Shown: positions 21,880 to 34,074, counted from the first letter of the stretch. The stretch is 64,000 nt of DNA from Castor canadensis (GCF_047511655.1 NC_133396.1:128659490-128723489); one strand, 5' to 3'. Made by a program: numbers and translations. Notes: generated by a model from the sequence alone, not told the origin.

Positions 21880-22212
21880 AAGTGTGCACATTATTTAAGT
21901 TAATGCTACTGTCCCTAGAGTGGAAGGTATTACATTTTATAGATGAAGAAAGTAGCTGGGTACCGGTGACTCACACCTGTAATCCTAGCTACTCTGGAGA
22001 CAGAGATCAGGAGGATCATGGTTCAAAGCCAGCTCCTGGCAAATAGTTTGCTAGACCCTATCTTGCAAAAACCCAACACAAAAAAGTCTGTTGGAGTAGC
22101 TCAAGAGGTAGAGTGACTGCCTAGTAAGCGTGAGGTCCTGAGTTCAAACCCCAATATTGAAAAAAGAAAAGTAACAAGTGGCAGGACTGGGATTCAAACT
22201 CAGGTTCATCTG
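21880..22212 (+). mobile_element. MIR SINE split by a B1-dID
   Basis: 'ttaagttaatgctactgtcc' and 'tacattttatagatgaagaa' precede the SINE. 'taacaagtggcaggactggg' and 'attcaaactcagg' follow it. The two parts join into one MIR core in sense. Confidence 0.72.
21953..22170 (+). mobile_element. B1-dID SINE nested in MIR
   Basis: The left half has 'gactcacacctgtaatccta' and 'caaatagtttgctagaccct'. The right half has 'gtagctcaagaggtagagtg' and 'gtcctgagttcaaacccca', with an A-rich tail. Confidence 0.9.
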
Positions 22213-23284
22213 CATGAGTTCACCAGACCAGGCCTTGTCTTGGGAGGGACTGCAGTCCAGGGCAGCTTTTCTCCTTCTGGGGAAGCAGGTGCAAGGTGGG
22301 GTCTGGCAGGAAAGAGAGGGTATATGCCAGCCAGGCAGGGTTAAGGGAAAGCAGCAAGGCAGAAGGAACCCTGAGAGGGGAGTGGAACAGAGGTGGGGTT
22401 CCTGAGTCCTGGAGCGTGTCCAGGCTAGAGGAGGGCTGCCCCATAAGAGTTCTAGCCTCTTGGCATTAGAGGAGAAGCACCCATGGCAGCAAACCCAGGC
22501 CCAGCAAGGAGTGGGAAGGGGTGAGTAGAGAAGCTTCTGCAGGTTGTGTGCCCCACTGTCAAGTCTCCATAGCTGACCTTCCCAGACCTGGAGGTCTAGG
22601 GATCTGACAGTGGCTACAGGTCTGGGAGTGGCTACAGGCATAGGGCAGAGCTGCAGGGATAGGATGGAGGGTAGGACAAGCAGAGTGGATTCCAGGCAGG
22701 CTTTTTCCAGTGAGCTGTGGGGAACAGATGTGGCTGGGGTACTCATTTGGGTTGCTCTGGGCCAACCAATGTGCTGGTCTGAGAAAGGGACCAGCTCAGA
22801 AAGAGGATAGCAGTATTCTGTCTGTGCCCAGGATAAAGCTTCTTTGACTACCATTGGATGACCTGGTGCCAGACATGGAAGGGGGAGGTTCCTCCTGTTC
22901 CTCTCCTCAGAGACTCAGAGGACAACCATCTCAGAGTTGAACAGAGGCTCGTCTGGGGTACAGATAGGGAAGAGTCAGAGATAAACAGCAGCCTGCGAAG
23001 GAAGAAGAGAGGGAAGGCAGAGGCAGCTGCCCCTCCAGTGTGTATGTGGAGCAATCTCCCTCCTTCTCACCCTCAGAAACACTCCCTGTCCTCTGTTCTT
23101 TCCATTACTCTGTGACTGTGTGAGGCCCTCTCTGCCATGAAGAAACTTGCACTAAGCAGCTATCTGTGTGGGCTGACCCTCCATGGGTCACTCGACCCAC
23201 CAGAGCTGGCTCTCTAAGGAGGTAAAGAGGGGCCCAGGCCAGCACACCACCCAGTGCCTCTTTTATAGGGTCTTTCGGCCCACT
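22213..23284. other. Unique intergenic sequence
   Basis: A 236-codon open minus frame (22144-22854) runs through the B1-dID edge and has no recognisable domain, so it is not called as a gene. Confidence 0.4.
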
Positions 23285-23425
23285 CTGGTCCCAACTGCCT
23301 CCCCACTCTGGGCATCTGTGTCTCTTACTGTTTACATTACTGCCTGCTGCTTCTCAATCAGAGTCTTAGCTCTCAGGACAGGGTCCATGTTTGATTCGTC
23401 ACCATAATGCCCATGCTTGGGAGTA
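23285..23425. mobile_element. L2 LINE fragment
   Basis: 'tgtgtctcttactgtttaca', 'gtcttagctctcaggacagg' and 'gtccatgtttgattcgtcac' resemble an L2 3' end. Divergence prevents sub-family or strand assignment. Confidence 0.4.
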
Positions 23426-24589
23426 AGGGGACCACAGGAAGTGGCATCTGTCATCCCAACTGCCCTGTGTTCCCTTCCAGTTAAGGTAGTCATTTTTTGT
23501 CTGTCAGGCAGGAGACACCAATAGTACCAGTTTTCCCACCCCCCAGCAGCCCTCTCCCCCATGGTCAGCATCCCATCATATTAACGGATTGGCAAGGGGG
23601 TCCCAGGGTGTTTTGTTTCTTTACTTCTCCATCCCCAGCAGCTGATGGGGAGCAAGTGGGAGGACAGTGTTAACCCCTTGGCCTCCCTTCTGTCTTGAGT
23701 CCACAGGGAGGGTCTGGACTAATAGAATTCAAGAGCTGGGGAAGAGTAGGCAGAGCCTGTGCCCCTCACACCTGTGGACTGCCCATCCTAGCAGGCAGCC
23801 AAAATTGTAGGGTTTGGCTCTTAGAGACAACGGCTGCAGTTATTTTCTACCTTGGTCCCTGGTTGGGAGCCCTGATTGGACCGAATCCCAGGAAATATCC
23901 TTTTCCCTCTGCTAACTGCTGGTCCAGTGTCTGTGTCCTATGTCTGAGAGAATGAAGTTGGATGGAAGCCTGTATCTGCAACAAGAGAGTCCTGGACAGG
24001 GCCTGTTTCTGGGCCACTGGGGCACTGGGGCAGGGAATGGTGCTGAACTGCTCCTCAGTGTACCCCAAGAACTTTGCAATCTATGGCCTGAAAGAGAAGG
24101 AAGAAATGATACTGCAGACCCTTGATCTTTCACTTTCCCCTGTCTGCTGTCCCTAGCCTGTGTCGTTCATGTCACAGAACTGAGGACCTGGTTGGAGAGA
24201 GGAAGACAGATAGAGATGTTAGGGAGTGAGCTCCAGCTCCCCCAATCCCATCCAGACCCGAGAGTGCTTCTTGTTTCTGAATTGATTTGCAGTCGTATTT
24301 CTCTCCCTGCTCGGCCCCACAGGCCTCAGCTGCCCCAGCAGCTCTGGCCTCCTCATCCATCATGTCTACTGCAGGACACCAGAGCACATCTCACAGAGAA
24401 ATCTTTCTGCCCTGGGCCTCCAAGGAGACGGGCTCAGCTGTCAGACAGGAGAGCGACTTCCAAAGGGGTCAGAGAGCCCGGCCCTCCAGAATTGATGGGC
24501 TGTGAATTACAGATGTCGCATCCCAATTGGTCTTGGTGCTCTGGAGCCACAGAGGGTGTCCCTGCCTCCTTTCCCCAGGTGCCTCTTCT
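23426..24589. other. Unique intergenic sequence
   Basis: No gene or clear repeat was recognised. Confidence 0.4.
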
Positions 24590-24745
24590 CTCTGTTGTCC
24601 CTTTAACACTCATTGCACACTAGATACATTCCTGTGTTGAGACTATTTGTTGGTTGTTTTTTAGTGGGTGGGGATTTTGAGCATGCCCTCTGCATTAAAT
24701 TGGGAGTCCTGTGAGCATGAGGGCTGTGCCTCTTCCATGGGTTAC
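24590..24745. mobile_element. L2 LINE fragment
   Basis: 'tttaacactcattgcacact' and 'ggagtcctgtgagcatgagg' follow the order of an L2 3' end. Confidence 0.4.
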
Positions 24746-25599
24746 AGACCAGCTAGAGGGTCAACCAATGGCAAGCCATACCCATCAGACACTCAGTGTA
24801 GAGTGGTGATGGCTGGTGAACAAAGAGTGGTCCATCCTCAGGAAGAACTGAAAGACGAGTGAGGAGGCTGCCCTCAGTCTACAAAGGCAGCAGTGAGCCC
24901 ACACTGCACACAGAGGGGTCACCAGGGGTAGCACCATTCCCATAGCAACGGAAGTTTGGGATTTTCTGCCCTGAGCCAGGGTTGTCCCAGCTCCTTCCTC
25001 CTTTACCCTCCACCCATTCCTTCCCTGTGGGTGATGAATCGCTTTAGCTGCTGCTCTGGCCTCGATTTCTCTTCTGCTCACATGTTCCCCAGCTGTCCCT
25101 GGCCAGGGGCTGTACCCAAGCAGTGTTCTTGGGAAGCCCTCTCATGCCCTACTCTGGAGCCAGGTGGTTCCTCTGCTGAAGAGTCCCACACCTGTGAAAC
25201 TTACCCTTAACCATTCTTGGGGTGCCTCCTACTCCTTCTCTTTGCCAACCTTGTTTAGCACTGTTCTCACCCAGAACCCAGGCCCTTCTTATAATTCACC
25301 TAGCCAAGGCCTCCTAACCATTGATGACAGGCTTATCCCTTCAAATCCGTCTTTGCAGAGCTTCCCAAATACCCACCTGATCCTTCAGACCCCCAACCCC
25401 CAATCCACTAAAACCCAGCAGGGGCTTTCCTACTGCCTGCCCCCAGCTCACACCCCCACTGCAGCCACCCCTGCACTCTGCTAGTGCACCACACTTCACC
25501 CTGGGTTCCCAGCTCCAGCATCCCCACGTTCAGGGTTCCTTCATCTCTGTGCCTGTGTGGACCCCCACCCTCCACCGCCCAACCTGATGCTGTCATGAG
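24746..25599. other. Unique intergenic sequence
   Basis: No gene or clear repeat was recognised; composition is CCC-rich near 25390-25580. Confidence 0.4.
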
Positions 25600-25765
25600 T
25601 CTGTGTGCACACCTCTGTCTCCTCAGTTACCAGCTTTGTGTTTGAATGGTTTATTCATGGATCTGTGCATATACCCCTTCCCATGTGTCATCTCCCCAGC
25701 ACCTGGAGTTCCTGGCACATGAAAGACTTTAAGTTACTGAATGAGTTAAATGATGTGAATGAAGG
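25600..25765. mobile_element. L2 LINE fragment
   Basis: 'tttgaatggtttattcatgg', 'agcacctggagttcctggca' and 'gttactgaatgagttaaatg' match the L2 end ('cctggcacatagtaggt...gaatgaatgaa'). Confidence 0.5.
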
Positions 25766-26677
25766 AAGAAAGGACTAGGAGTAGACAGGTCCAGTCATAG
25801 GTAAGGGTTAAGGGGAAAGATGACCAGAGAGGCAGGTCAGGGGACCAGCTCAGAGGCCAGTGAGAAGAAGCTACCAGATTCAGCCACAGAGGGAAAAAGC
25901 AAAAAAGCTTTGAATATACAAAACCCTTTCCCTTGCTGCTCCTGTCCTGCACCTTCTCAAAGTGAGGAAAATAAATCTGTTTTCCTTATGACAAAGCCTG
26001 ATTTGATGATAAACCCTCTGGGCTTCTCAGGAGGTAGCAGGGACTCTGATAGGTGGGCAGGAGGCAGAAGGTAAAGGAGAGGGGAGAGAAGAGAGAGGAG
26101 AGAGGCAGGAGATGGGGAGGAGGGGAAGAGAAAGCTCCAGCTTGCTTGTTCTGTGTGCTGATTACTGATGTGGGGAAGCTTTTATTGCACATGAGAAAAC
26201 AGGCAGCATGTTCAAAAGCCATCTCCAGGCTCTGCAGCCCAGCTGGAGGGGAGGCGAGGGACTGGCAGGGTTTGGGGACTGCTCTGCCCTGGAGCCAAAG
26301 GGTGGGAAGGGACAAAGAGAGGAGAATCACAGTCACCAGAAGGGGACATTTCAGGGGGATATTTCATTTAGGGAGACCACAGACTCTTTCCTTGGAGAAG
26401 TATTTGAATGGTCATTTGTCCCTTTTTTTACTTTCCTGGGGGCTGAATCAGCCCTATCCTGGCACCTGTAATGCAGCTTAGGGAGGCTACTGGGAGTCCC
26501 AGTCCCTGAGAGAGGGGGTTCCTTTGAAGTGGTTGGACCTTAGCAGCATGGATGGTGGGGGACAGTGAGCAGTCCCAGGGACTTTCCTCCTTTGCTGCTG
26601 CTGGGAACAGATGCATCTGCCCCACTGGTGGTTAGGGTCTGTAGGTAGCCCTCATCCTTAGGAGGTAATAGTGATGG
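25766..26677. other. Unique intergenic sequence with a GA-rich patch
   Basis: A G/A-rich stretch occurs at 26070-26130. No gene was recognised. Confidence 0.4.
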
Positions 26678-26795
26678 TTCTTTCTCTCTCTCTCTCTCTT
26701 TTTCTTTCTTTCCCCTTCTTGTAGTCCTTCCTTCCTTCTTTCTTTCCTTCCTTCCTTCTTTTCCTTCCTTCCTTCCTTCCTTCCTTCCTTCTCAG
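26678..26795. repeat. CT / TTCC simple repeat
   Basis: A run of (CT)n, then (TTTC)n and (TTCC)n, purine-rich on the minus strand. It immediately adjoins an ID SINE and may have grown from the SINE tail. Confidence 0.95.
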
Positions 26796-26866
26796 ACCCC
26801 AGGATCAAATCCAGGGTCTTCCACATGCTAGCAAGTACACTACCACTGAGCTGCATCCTCAGCTCT
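26796..26866 (-). mobile_element. ID SINE
   Basis: Antisense ID: 'ccaggatcaaatccagggtc', 'ttccacatgctagcaagtac' and 'actgagctgcatcctcagct'. The pyrimidine repeat at 26678 lies at its 3' tail side. Confidence 0.85.
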
Positions 26867-26868
26867 AT

Positions 26869-27320
26869 GGTTAATCTTGATTGCCAACTTTTGGATTGAG
26901 AGACACCTAGGAGATTAGTAAAGCAAACCTCTGGGTATGTCTGTGAGGGTATGTCTAAATACGATTAAGTCATGAGAGTTCTGACCTAATTAATAGTTAA
27001 CCTCTTGATAGTTTCAAAATTCTGAATAGGCTATTGGGACGTGGTAGAACTGTGGAAGGCGGGGCTGTTGAAGGTTGTGGACCACTGGGGCATGCCTTTG
27101 AAGGGTGTGTCTTGCCCTGGCCCCTTCCTGTCTCTCTCTCTCTTCCCTGACTCCTATGAGGTGAGCAGTTTCCTGTAGCAGATGCTGGCACTACCTGAGG
27201 CCCAAAGCAATGGCTCCAGTTGACCTTGAAATGAAGACTCTGAAACCATGAGCCAAAATAAAATCTTTCCTCTTTAAGTTGTTTTTGTCAGGTATTTTGT
27301 CTCAGTGATGAAAAGTCTGA
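26869..27320 (+). mobile_element. Rodent interspersed repeat, LTR-like 3' end
   Basis: The order 'ggttaatcttgattgccaac', 'cctctgggtatgtctgtgag', 'aaccatgagccaaaataaaa', 'tttcctctttaagttgtttt' and 'gtcaggtattttgtctcagt' matches a medium-copy rodent repeat that I know by sight but cannot name safely. The AATAAA followed by a closing 'cacaca' is typical of MaLR-like LTRs, so it is treated as an LTR-like fossil. No internal region is seen and it looks old and inactive. Confidence 0.6.
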
Positions 27321-27324
27321 CTCA

Positions 27325-28150
27325 CACAGTCGTCTGGGGGAAGCCTGATTTTCTGGCCTGTTCTGGGGATCAGCAGCTGGTCTTTGAATACCCTTACTAT
27401 TAAGAGAGCAGACTGCCTGCACTTTCATTTTGCTTCTAACCAAAGGAGGGAAAGAGGGGAAAATTCTTGCCTGAGGCCACACAGCAGGCCAGTGTGGAGC
27501 GAGGGCACTGACCATTTCCACTGAATTCCAGTCCCAGTAGGGCAGTTTACAGCGGCTCTGCTTCTCCTGTGGCCTGGCTGACATTGACCTCTGAAGACTG
27601 GAGACACAATGAAGGCCCAGACTGTGACAAAGGGGAGATTACACTGCATTATACCTAACCATACTCCCCCAGTATGCTCTTAGCCGTCCCCTACTCAAAG
27701 TCCCACACATGCCAGAAGGGCTTCCTGGGCTCAGCCCCTCCAACCACCGCTAACTCCTTGGATCGCTCCTTTTCCCACATCGGTTCCCCATTTCCACGCA
27801 TTACCCTACCCAGGCCTAGTAGCCAAGCAACAGAACCTTCCTCCTCAAAAGGTTATGTTTGCTCTGGTCACTGTCACCTCCATTTTGTGAATCATGCTTT
27901 CTTCCCTCCTGCCTGTGATTTTAGCATGACTAACAGGGAGCGAAGGGGCCAAGGGCATTGGAGCTTCTCAGAGAAGGATTCATTTTGGGTGCAATACAGA
28001 TTTGGGCCCCACTGTCTCTCTGTCCCCATCCCAAGCCCAGCTCTGGCTGCCCACATGGACCTCCTCTCCCTACCTCAAGCTCTTGCTTCTGCTCAGGGTC
28101 TCGGCACCTGGTGGTCCCTTGACCTCACATTTTGATGACTGATGCTTCTT
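27325..28150. other. Unique intergenic sequence
   Basis: A 153-codon open plus frame at 27674-28135 has no recognisable domain. No gene is called. Confidence 0.4.
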
Positions 28151-28154
28151 AGGA

Positions 28155-28360
28155 AGTCTGAGCTCAATGTCACTACCCTGAGACATCTTCCTTGACTACC
28201 TCATCTCATGCCACAAGCCTTGTCCCTTCTAGCTTCTGTTCCTATCTGAATCACATCATTTATCTGTACTGTGTGTTTACTCTGTTGTCACATGTCCTCC
28301 TCCCTGAGAAAAAGACTTTGTCTCGTTATGATATGGCCCTGGTGCTTGGCACTTCATGAA
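28155..28360. mobile_element. L2 LINE 3' end
   Basis: 'cttccttgactacctcatct', 'gaatcacatcatttatctgt', 'tccctgagaaaaagactttg' and 'tggtgcttggca' follow the L2 3' end order. Confidence 0.65.
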
Positions 28361-30820
28361 GAGCTGTTCAAAGAATCAAGAAAGGAAACTAGAGACCTTA
28401 AGGCTGGGGCAGATCTGGATCTATGGGAGTCTCTGTGTCAGTGGGACCTTGCAGACTCAGAGTTTCCTTCTCTGCACTACTCAGAAAACAGAGACGTAGG
28501 ATCCATGGGAGACCAGGGTTCTCCTTGGCCAAGAATCAGTAGACCTCCATCGATGTTGCTGTGAGACGCAGGCATGGAGGCTGCCCACTCTGCTTGGGTG
28601 GGGTGCGTTCCTGCCCCTCTGGCATTTGTGTCTCCCTCCACCTTGTGCATTTACTGTGTCTTCACAGGCTATTATAGGACTTCCTCAGAAAATACCACCT
28701 ACCCACCAGACCCCAGCCTGGGAGCAGGGTGGTGGGAACTTGCTTGGTGATAGTAACAGAAGACTTTCCCTTTCCCACCCCTCTTTCAGTATTCCAGTTA
28801 GGAGACAAGTGGGCAGCTCCTGGACTCCATGGAAGGAAAGAGCAGCAAATGTGGAGTTGCACCCATCTTCCCCCTAAGCTGTAGATCAGAATGATGGAGA
28901 TGAGGCAGCAGAGAGGCCAGGTCAGCTTTCTAAGAGTTCGTGTTGCCTTCAGGAGACTGCAGAGACAGAGAGCTCTTGTGGATTTCAAGCCTGGCTTGAA
29001 ATAGCCCTACAGGCTTTCTTGCAATTCTGTTTACCAACAAGTAGGAAGGAACCTATTGTACTCAGGGTTAAAGAAGTGGAAAGAAATGGTTCATAGGAAC
29101 TTGGGAGCCAAGAAGTTGGGCTCAGACACAATAGATAGGAAGGGAGGGGATGGGTAGGAAGAGAGATCTAGACTGGAGAGGCTTTGAAGAGAAATCCAGA
29201 TGGTGGGTGCCACCAGTTGGGGACCTTAGGAGAGGAAGGGTAGAGAAGGGGCATTTATGGTCAGATTTCTATAGCAGATCTGCCTTCCTCCATGCTGTGG
29301 AGCTGACCTGGCACAGTGGCTATCTGAACAAGATTTCCATAGGAAGTGCGAGGTGGGACTCCATCAGCATGTGTGTGAGACACCCAGGTCCAGTCCAGGA
29401 GGCCTGGAGAACTTTATAGATAGGCTAAGCTGGAATTTATATTCTGTCTCTTACTTGCTGTGTGACCTCTCTGAATTCTATAAAATTGGGGGCAGTGGCC
29501 ATGTCACTGAACTTCTATAGAGGTTAAAGTTCATGATTCATGCAAATGCAAGAGGCTAGCATAAGGTCTGGCCCAGTGGTTTGCAAGTAGTAGCTGGGTA
29601 GTTTTCTGCAGGCTGGGCCTGTGGCCCTGGCTTAAACCCTGCCCTAAACTGTATTAGGTGAAGGCCTGCCTGGACGAAAGGATTGAAGGACTCTCAGGTC
29701 TTTTGCAATACTGCCTTTCTGCCAGCTTCCTATCTTTCCCTAGCTCCTACAATCTCTGCGGGATAATGCCCTGATCTGCTGACTTTGAGAAGGACCTTAT
29801 TTTCAGACTGACCTCTTCAAAGGGGCAGCATTGACGCTGGCAAAGTGATTTCATCCTAAGTTCTCATCTGATCTGACGACTTGAGCCCAGAAAGACTACA
29901 TTTTTTCCCCTCTCCTCTGCAGGTGGCTTTAGCTTGAAGCATCTGGATAATCCTTCAATCTCTTCCTATTTTGCAGAACGTTCCAGCATTGTGGCGCTTT
30001 TGTATCTTTCTGGGTTGGTCTTTCTCAAGGACCTCATGCATTTCCAGATGGTCCCCCTCTTCCCTGCCCATCAATTCCCCAAGGTCAGAGGCTTATTTCC
30101 CCCAGAGAGATTTCTTAAATCCCCAAGGGAGACATTGCTGCTCCCACGGGTGCCAGGCTCTAGGAGCCTCTGCAAAGACTTCATGCTGTAACCCGGAGGG
30201 GCCTCGGGTACTGGCGATGTGCCATCCAAGTGTTGCTAGCTCTGGGGCTCGGAGGGGTCAGGACGGCCAAGGAGAGCTGGAATTGGTCTCTCTTCTGCAC
30301 AGACCAGAAGAGGGGCAAGAAGGCCCGCTGGAGGCCAGGCTGCAGCTGTTTTAGGACTTGGAGGGACAGAGTCACCTGTGCTGTCTGGTTTTTTACTTCC
30401 TTTTGTTCTGTTTGGCCACCAGACACCTCTTTGTCCACATTGGTCTGTGCTCCAGGGAAACTGGAGCAGGAAATTCATAGGGGAGGGAGAAGCAATCCCC
30501 TGGATTGAATGTGCTTTGGCTACTCCCTCGTCCCCCAATGGTGCAGATGGGGTAAGATGTGATCTGACACTTGTCCCACAGGAAGGCAGGGCAGCAGATG
30601 GTCAAACTCAGAACTGGGACTCTCATTGTTCCCAGGTCCTTTACAGGTGGTCACAGCATAAAGCATGTCTACTCCCTCCTGAGTCCCAACCAAGGAACTA
30701 GCAGGAGAAAAGGACTCTGAAGACAAGGCTAGACAGTGGTGCCAGGAGGAGGCTAAAAGATGTTTGCTCCCCTACCGGGCACAGAAGAGGACATGGCAAA
30801 GATGACAGAGAGAATGGAGG
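28361..30820. other. Unique intergenic sequence
   Basis: No supported gene. Short overlapping open frames at 29934-30726 lie in GC-rich DNA without domains. Confidence 0.4.
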
Positions 30821-30822
30821 GA

Positions 30823-30862
30823 GAGTGTGTGTGCATGTGTGTGTGTGTGTGTGTGTGCATAT
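30823..30862. repeat. (TG)n microsatellite
   Basis: About 17 TG units interrupted by 'tgca'. Confidence 0.95.
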
Positions 30863-31530
30863 GCTGAGGAGCCCATGCCTGCTGTGGGTTTGGTCATGTC
30901 TGGAAGGGCTAGACAGGCAGGACAAGGAGGAGGCCTGAGTGTGAGGAATTTTACTGCAGCTAGGCAGGAAGGAGGTGAGCCTATTGCTTCTTTGTCACCA
31001 AGGGGGTGAGGGAGACAGCGGGGGAGTAAACAGGCATCCTCCTCCTGTATAGTGGAGAATCCTCCACCAAGCTGCTGTGACCAGTGACCATGGGAGGGAG
31101 GCCTGTGAGACGGTGGGGGGGGGGGTTGCTGCTGGAGACCGGAAGTGTGTGGCCAGGCTGGGAGACGACCTTGAGAGAGGACAGGCCGCATAGCTGATGT
31201 TTGGGGGTGGGGAGGGAGGGGCTGGCAGGAGAAAGGAGAAAGCTGAGAGGTCCAGATTGGAGGGGGCGGGGCAGAGCCAGGCTACCTCCTCTGTCTGGCT
31301 CCTTCCTGGCCAGGAATAAGGAGGACACAGACACAGGCATGTGGGGGTGGAAAGAGATGGGGGCAGTGTGTCCTTGAGCCCCGGGGTTCTCTGCCTCCTC
31401 CAAGAGCCTCCTCATTACCTCGTGTCCTCCCTGGGGGTGTTGGCTGGCAACCAACTCAGGCTATGTGGGCAGCACCCCTTTTCCAGCCTAGGAGATGCTC
31501 TCTCTCTTCAGTCCTTGCTTTCAAAGCACT
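30863..31530. other. Unique intergenic sequence with a G-run
   Basis: Includes a run of more than ten G near 31117-31127 and G-rich 'ggtgggga' patches near 31203-31275. No gene was recognised. Confidence 0.4.
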
Positions 31531-31537
31531 TTGAAGG

Positions 31538-31630
31538 ACTGGGAATGTAGCACGATGGTAGAGCACTCTCGTAAGGCCAACAATTCCACCCTGGCACCAT
31601 GTAAACAAACAAACAAATAAGTAATAAACA
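31538..31630 (+). mobile_element. ID SINE
   Basis: 'gactgggaatgtagcacgat', 'ggtagagcactctcgtaagg' and a (CAAA)n-rich tail. Confidence 0.82.
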
Positions 31631-31732
31631 AAGTGCTCCAGGTTCTGGAGATGGGATTTTCTGCTTTTCCTGAAGGAATTCCCGAGAAATGATGACTTTC
31701 CCCACAGCCCCACTCCATCTTCATTAGTGTTG

Positions 31733-31842
31733 GTTTGGGGTTTTTGAGACAAGGGCTTCCTATGTAGCCCAGGTTGGCCTCGAACTCACGATCCTCCTGT
31801 CTCAGCCTCCTGAGCACAGACACACACCACCACTTCCGGCTT
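31733..31842 (-). mobile_element. B1 SINE
   Basis: Antisense B1: 'tttgagacaagggcttccta', 'agcccaggttggcctcgaac' and 'gatcctcctgtctcagcctc'. Confidence 0.92.
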
Positions 31843-31864
31843 CCCAACTCTTATTATATGCAGC

Positions 31865-32000
31865 TTGTTGTCTTTCTCTTAGACAAAGCACTTAACCAAC
31901 CACTTTCTATCTGTGAAGTAGGGACAATAATTCCTTCCTCGTGGAAGGAATTCGATCCCCTGTGTAAAAGAGCTTTGTAAAGTATTGCATTGTACATAAA
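31865..32000 (-). mobile_element. MIR SINE fragment
   Basis: 'tagacaaagcacttaaccaa', 'tctatctgtgaagtagggac' and 'gagctttgtaaagtattgca' follow antisense MIR. It holds a 9-bp-arm inverted repeat around 31929-31952. Confidence 0.6.
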
Positions 32001-33000
32001 AGTAAAAGATTTCTACTGGGGGTGGGTAGCTAAAGGGGAAGGACAGCAGGAAGGAAGTCCAGGTGAGGTCAGGGCAAGGAAACCTCCCTGGCTCCTCACA
32101 TGGATTAGGCTCCAGCCCCTCACAGCCTCTCCCACCCTTCCTTTCCTCCCCTGGCTCTGGCCTGACTGGGTGAGCTTCACCGAGAGGCAGGACTGTGTTG
32201 CCGAGGACTGAGCAGGTGCAGGGCAACATGGATGAAGCTCACTCATTGTCTGGAAGAGGAGGGGCCCTGGCTTCTTCCTCTCTAGCTCCTCCTCCCTCCA
32301 ATACTCCCAGGATAGGTGAGGGTGACTTTCTTGAGGCTAGGACTCCCCTGAAGGCCTTGGGAACCTGAGGAGGGATGTGCTGCTTTCCTTACAGTCCTGG
32401 CTGCTGAGCCACAAGTACCTTTGCTAGGGTGAGACACAGGTGCCCTGAGGTGCACTCTCAGGACCTGGAGAGTGAGGTTAGACATGCTTATTTCTTGGAG
32501 AAGGCAGATCTTCAGCAAACAGAGGCTGCTCGCTGGCCTGGGCAGTGATGCACATGGGCTGGCTGCCATGTTGATGGGGCCTCACAACTCCCTCATCAGG
32601 CCCCACTCGTTTGTTGTCTCAGGGCTGCTGTTACCCACCCTCCAGACCACTCTCTGCTCGCATTGCCAGGGCCCAATCCTAACTCCTGATCCACCAGCAA
32701 CATAAGCCTTGCTTCTTCACATAAGACTGAGATGTAACAGCTGCTGGGAGAGAGTTGATCCCTATCCCCTTCCCTGCAGCCAAGGGACAGATGCTTTGTT
32801 TGGAATTTCTTCAGGGAGACAGCCAACAAGGGCAGTTTTTTGGATAGGCTTCCCTATCCAAAAAACTGGGGATTAGTCAGGAGACAGTTGCAGAGGCGTA
32901 GACTTGGGGAAATCCTACCCAGCACAGGAAGGCCTTGGGGACACAGGCATAGCCTGCCTCCTGACTGGCGCTTGACTACAGGACCTTCCAGGGGACTGAG
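32001..33000. other. Unique intergenic sequence with a perfect hairpin
   Basis: No gene was recognised. It contains the 16-bp-arm inverted repeat at 32833-32868, listed separately. Confidence 0.4.
32833..32868. repeat. Perfect 16-bp inverted repeat, 4-nt loop
   Basis: The left arm cagttttttggatagg (32833-32848) is followed by the loop cttc and by its exact reverse complement (32853-32868). It can extrude a cruciform or fold as a hairpin in RNA. The stem is too short for a standard microRNA precursor. Confidence 0.97.
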
Positions 33001-33004
33001 GAGG

Positions 33005-33110
33005 GCTTGAGATCCTGGATAGGTGGACCTGGGTTTAAGTCCTAGCTCTGTCACTTTGAATGTGGAACAATTCCTTCGATAGGCTTGTTTACTTCTCTGC
33101 AGTCAGAAGA
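33005..33110 (-). mobile_element. MIR SINE
   Basis: 'acctgggtttaagtcctagc', 'tctgtcactttgaatgtgga' and 'tgtttacttctctgcagtca' follow antisense MIR. Confidence 0.65.
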
Positions 33111-33553
33111 TGAATGTCCCTTCTCTGGGGTTGTCCTTTGGACTCTGTGTGGCAAGGAACAACAAAACTTCCATGGCAGTGTGTGACAAACTCCAGGAGC
33201 CCAGGAATTGCCAGCACAGGGAGGGCAGATGATTTACTGTGGGTACAAATTCACCACGGGTGTTAGGTTTGATGTGGCTTCCAGCACCCAGGAGCCCAGT
33301 TCTGGAAATCTCACACACACACACACCCACATATGTGTAGTGGGTCCCTTCAGTCCAGGATCACTTGCAGTTAGGGACTTGAGGCTTTTGGCTGTCGCAT
33401 GCCTACGTCCTCTCATGATGCAATAAAGTGGGGTATGAAAGGGAAAAGGGACATGGGTTATGGATAGGGCTAGGTTTGGTGGATGAGAGAGAAAGAGAGA
33501 AATGGAGAAACACACACAAGCAAACACAGAAATGGGGGATGCGGAGGGAGGGA
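33111..33553. other. Unique intergenic sequence
   Basis: Holds a short (CA)n at 33311-33328 and a GA-rich run at 33485-33580. No gene was recognised. Confidence 0.4.
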
Positions 33554-33755
33554 GGGTGAGAGAGAAAGAGAGATTCTGCTCTAACAAACTCCTTGGAGTC
33601 AGAGAGAGCTCTAGTTGCTGGGGGATAAGGAGCTATTGGCTCCCACCTTCCCAGCCCTCCCCTGAGGTGAGGTGTGCTGGAATCTTGGTCTCTAGATCAG
33701 AAGGCAGGCACCTCAACCAAGGTACAAGGGCACCTCGTAGCACCTCTAAGACTTC
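33554..33755. repeat. 202-bp duplication, probable source copy
   Basis: This segment is repeated without a mismatch at 34507-34708, in the same orientation and 953 bp away. Here its flanks are continuous unique sequence, while the other copy interrupts a B1. This is therefore the likely source. It is not a known repeat. Confidence 0.95.
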
Positions 33756-33799
33756 CTACTGCCAGCCTGTAGCCAGTGCATGAACCCTTGGTCCAGGCT

Positions 33800-33935
33800 T
33801 CAATCAGCTATATGAGCTGGGTAAGTGATTTCTCTTCTCTGGTCCTCAGTTTCTCCCACTGAAGAATGAATAATAACTCCAGACCTATCTGCTATAGCAC
33901 TATGGTGAGGATCCAAAGTGCTGGGTGAGGGGCTG
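33800..33935 (-). mobile_element. MIR SINE
   Basis: 'gagctgggtaagtgatttct', 'ggtcctcagtttctcccact' and 'atggtgaggatccaaagtgc' follow antisense MIR. Confidence 0.65.
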
Positions 33936-34074
33936 GGGAGGGGCAGATAAATGGTTCCTTTCCACAGGGCACAAGAAACACCTGTCCCTTCAGACTCAGG
34001 GACTACCTGGGACCTTGAGTGGTTGCCTTGGTAACCCACAATTTGGCTAAGTCCTACTCCATCTTTGGTTTTAG

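Noticed and set aside
22144-22854. 236-codon open minus frame
   Set aside because: It begins in unique sequence and runs into the tail of a B1-dID. No homology was recognised and there is no conserved start context.
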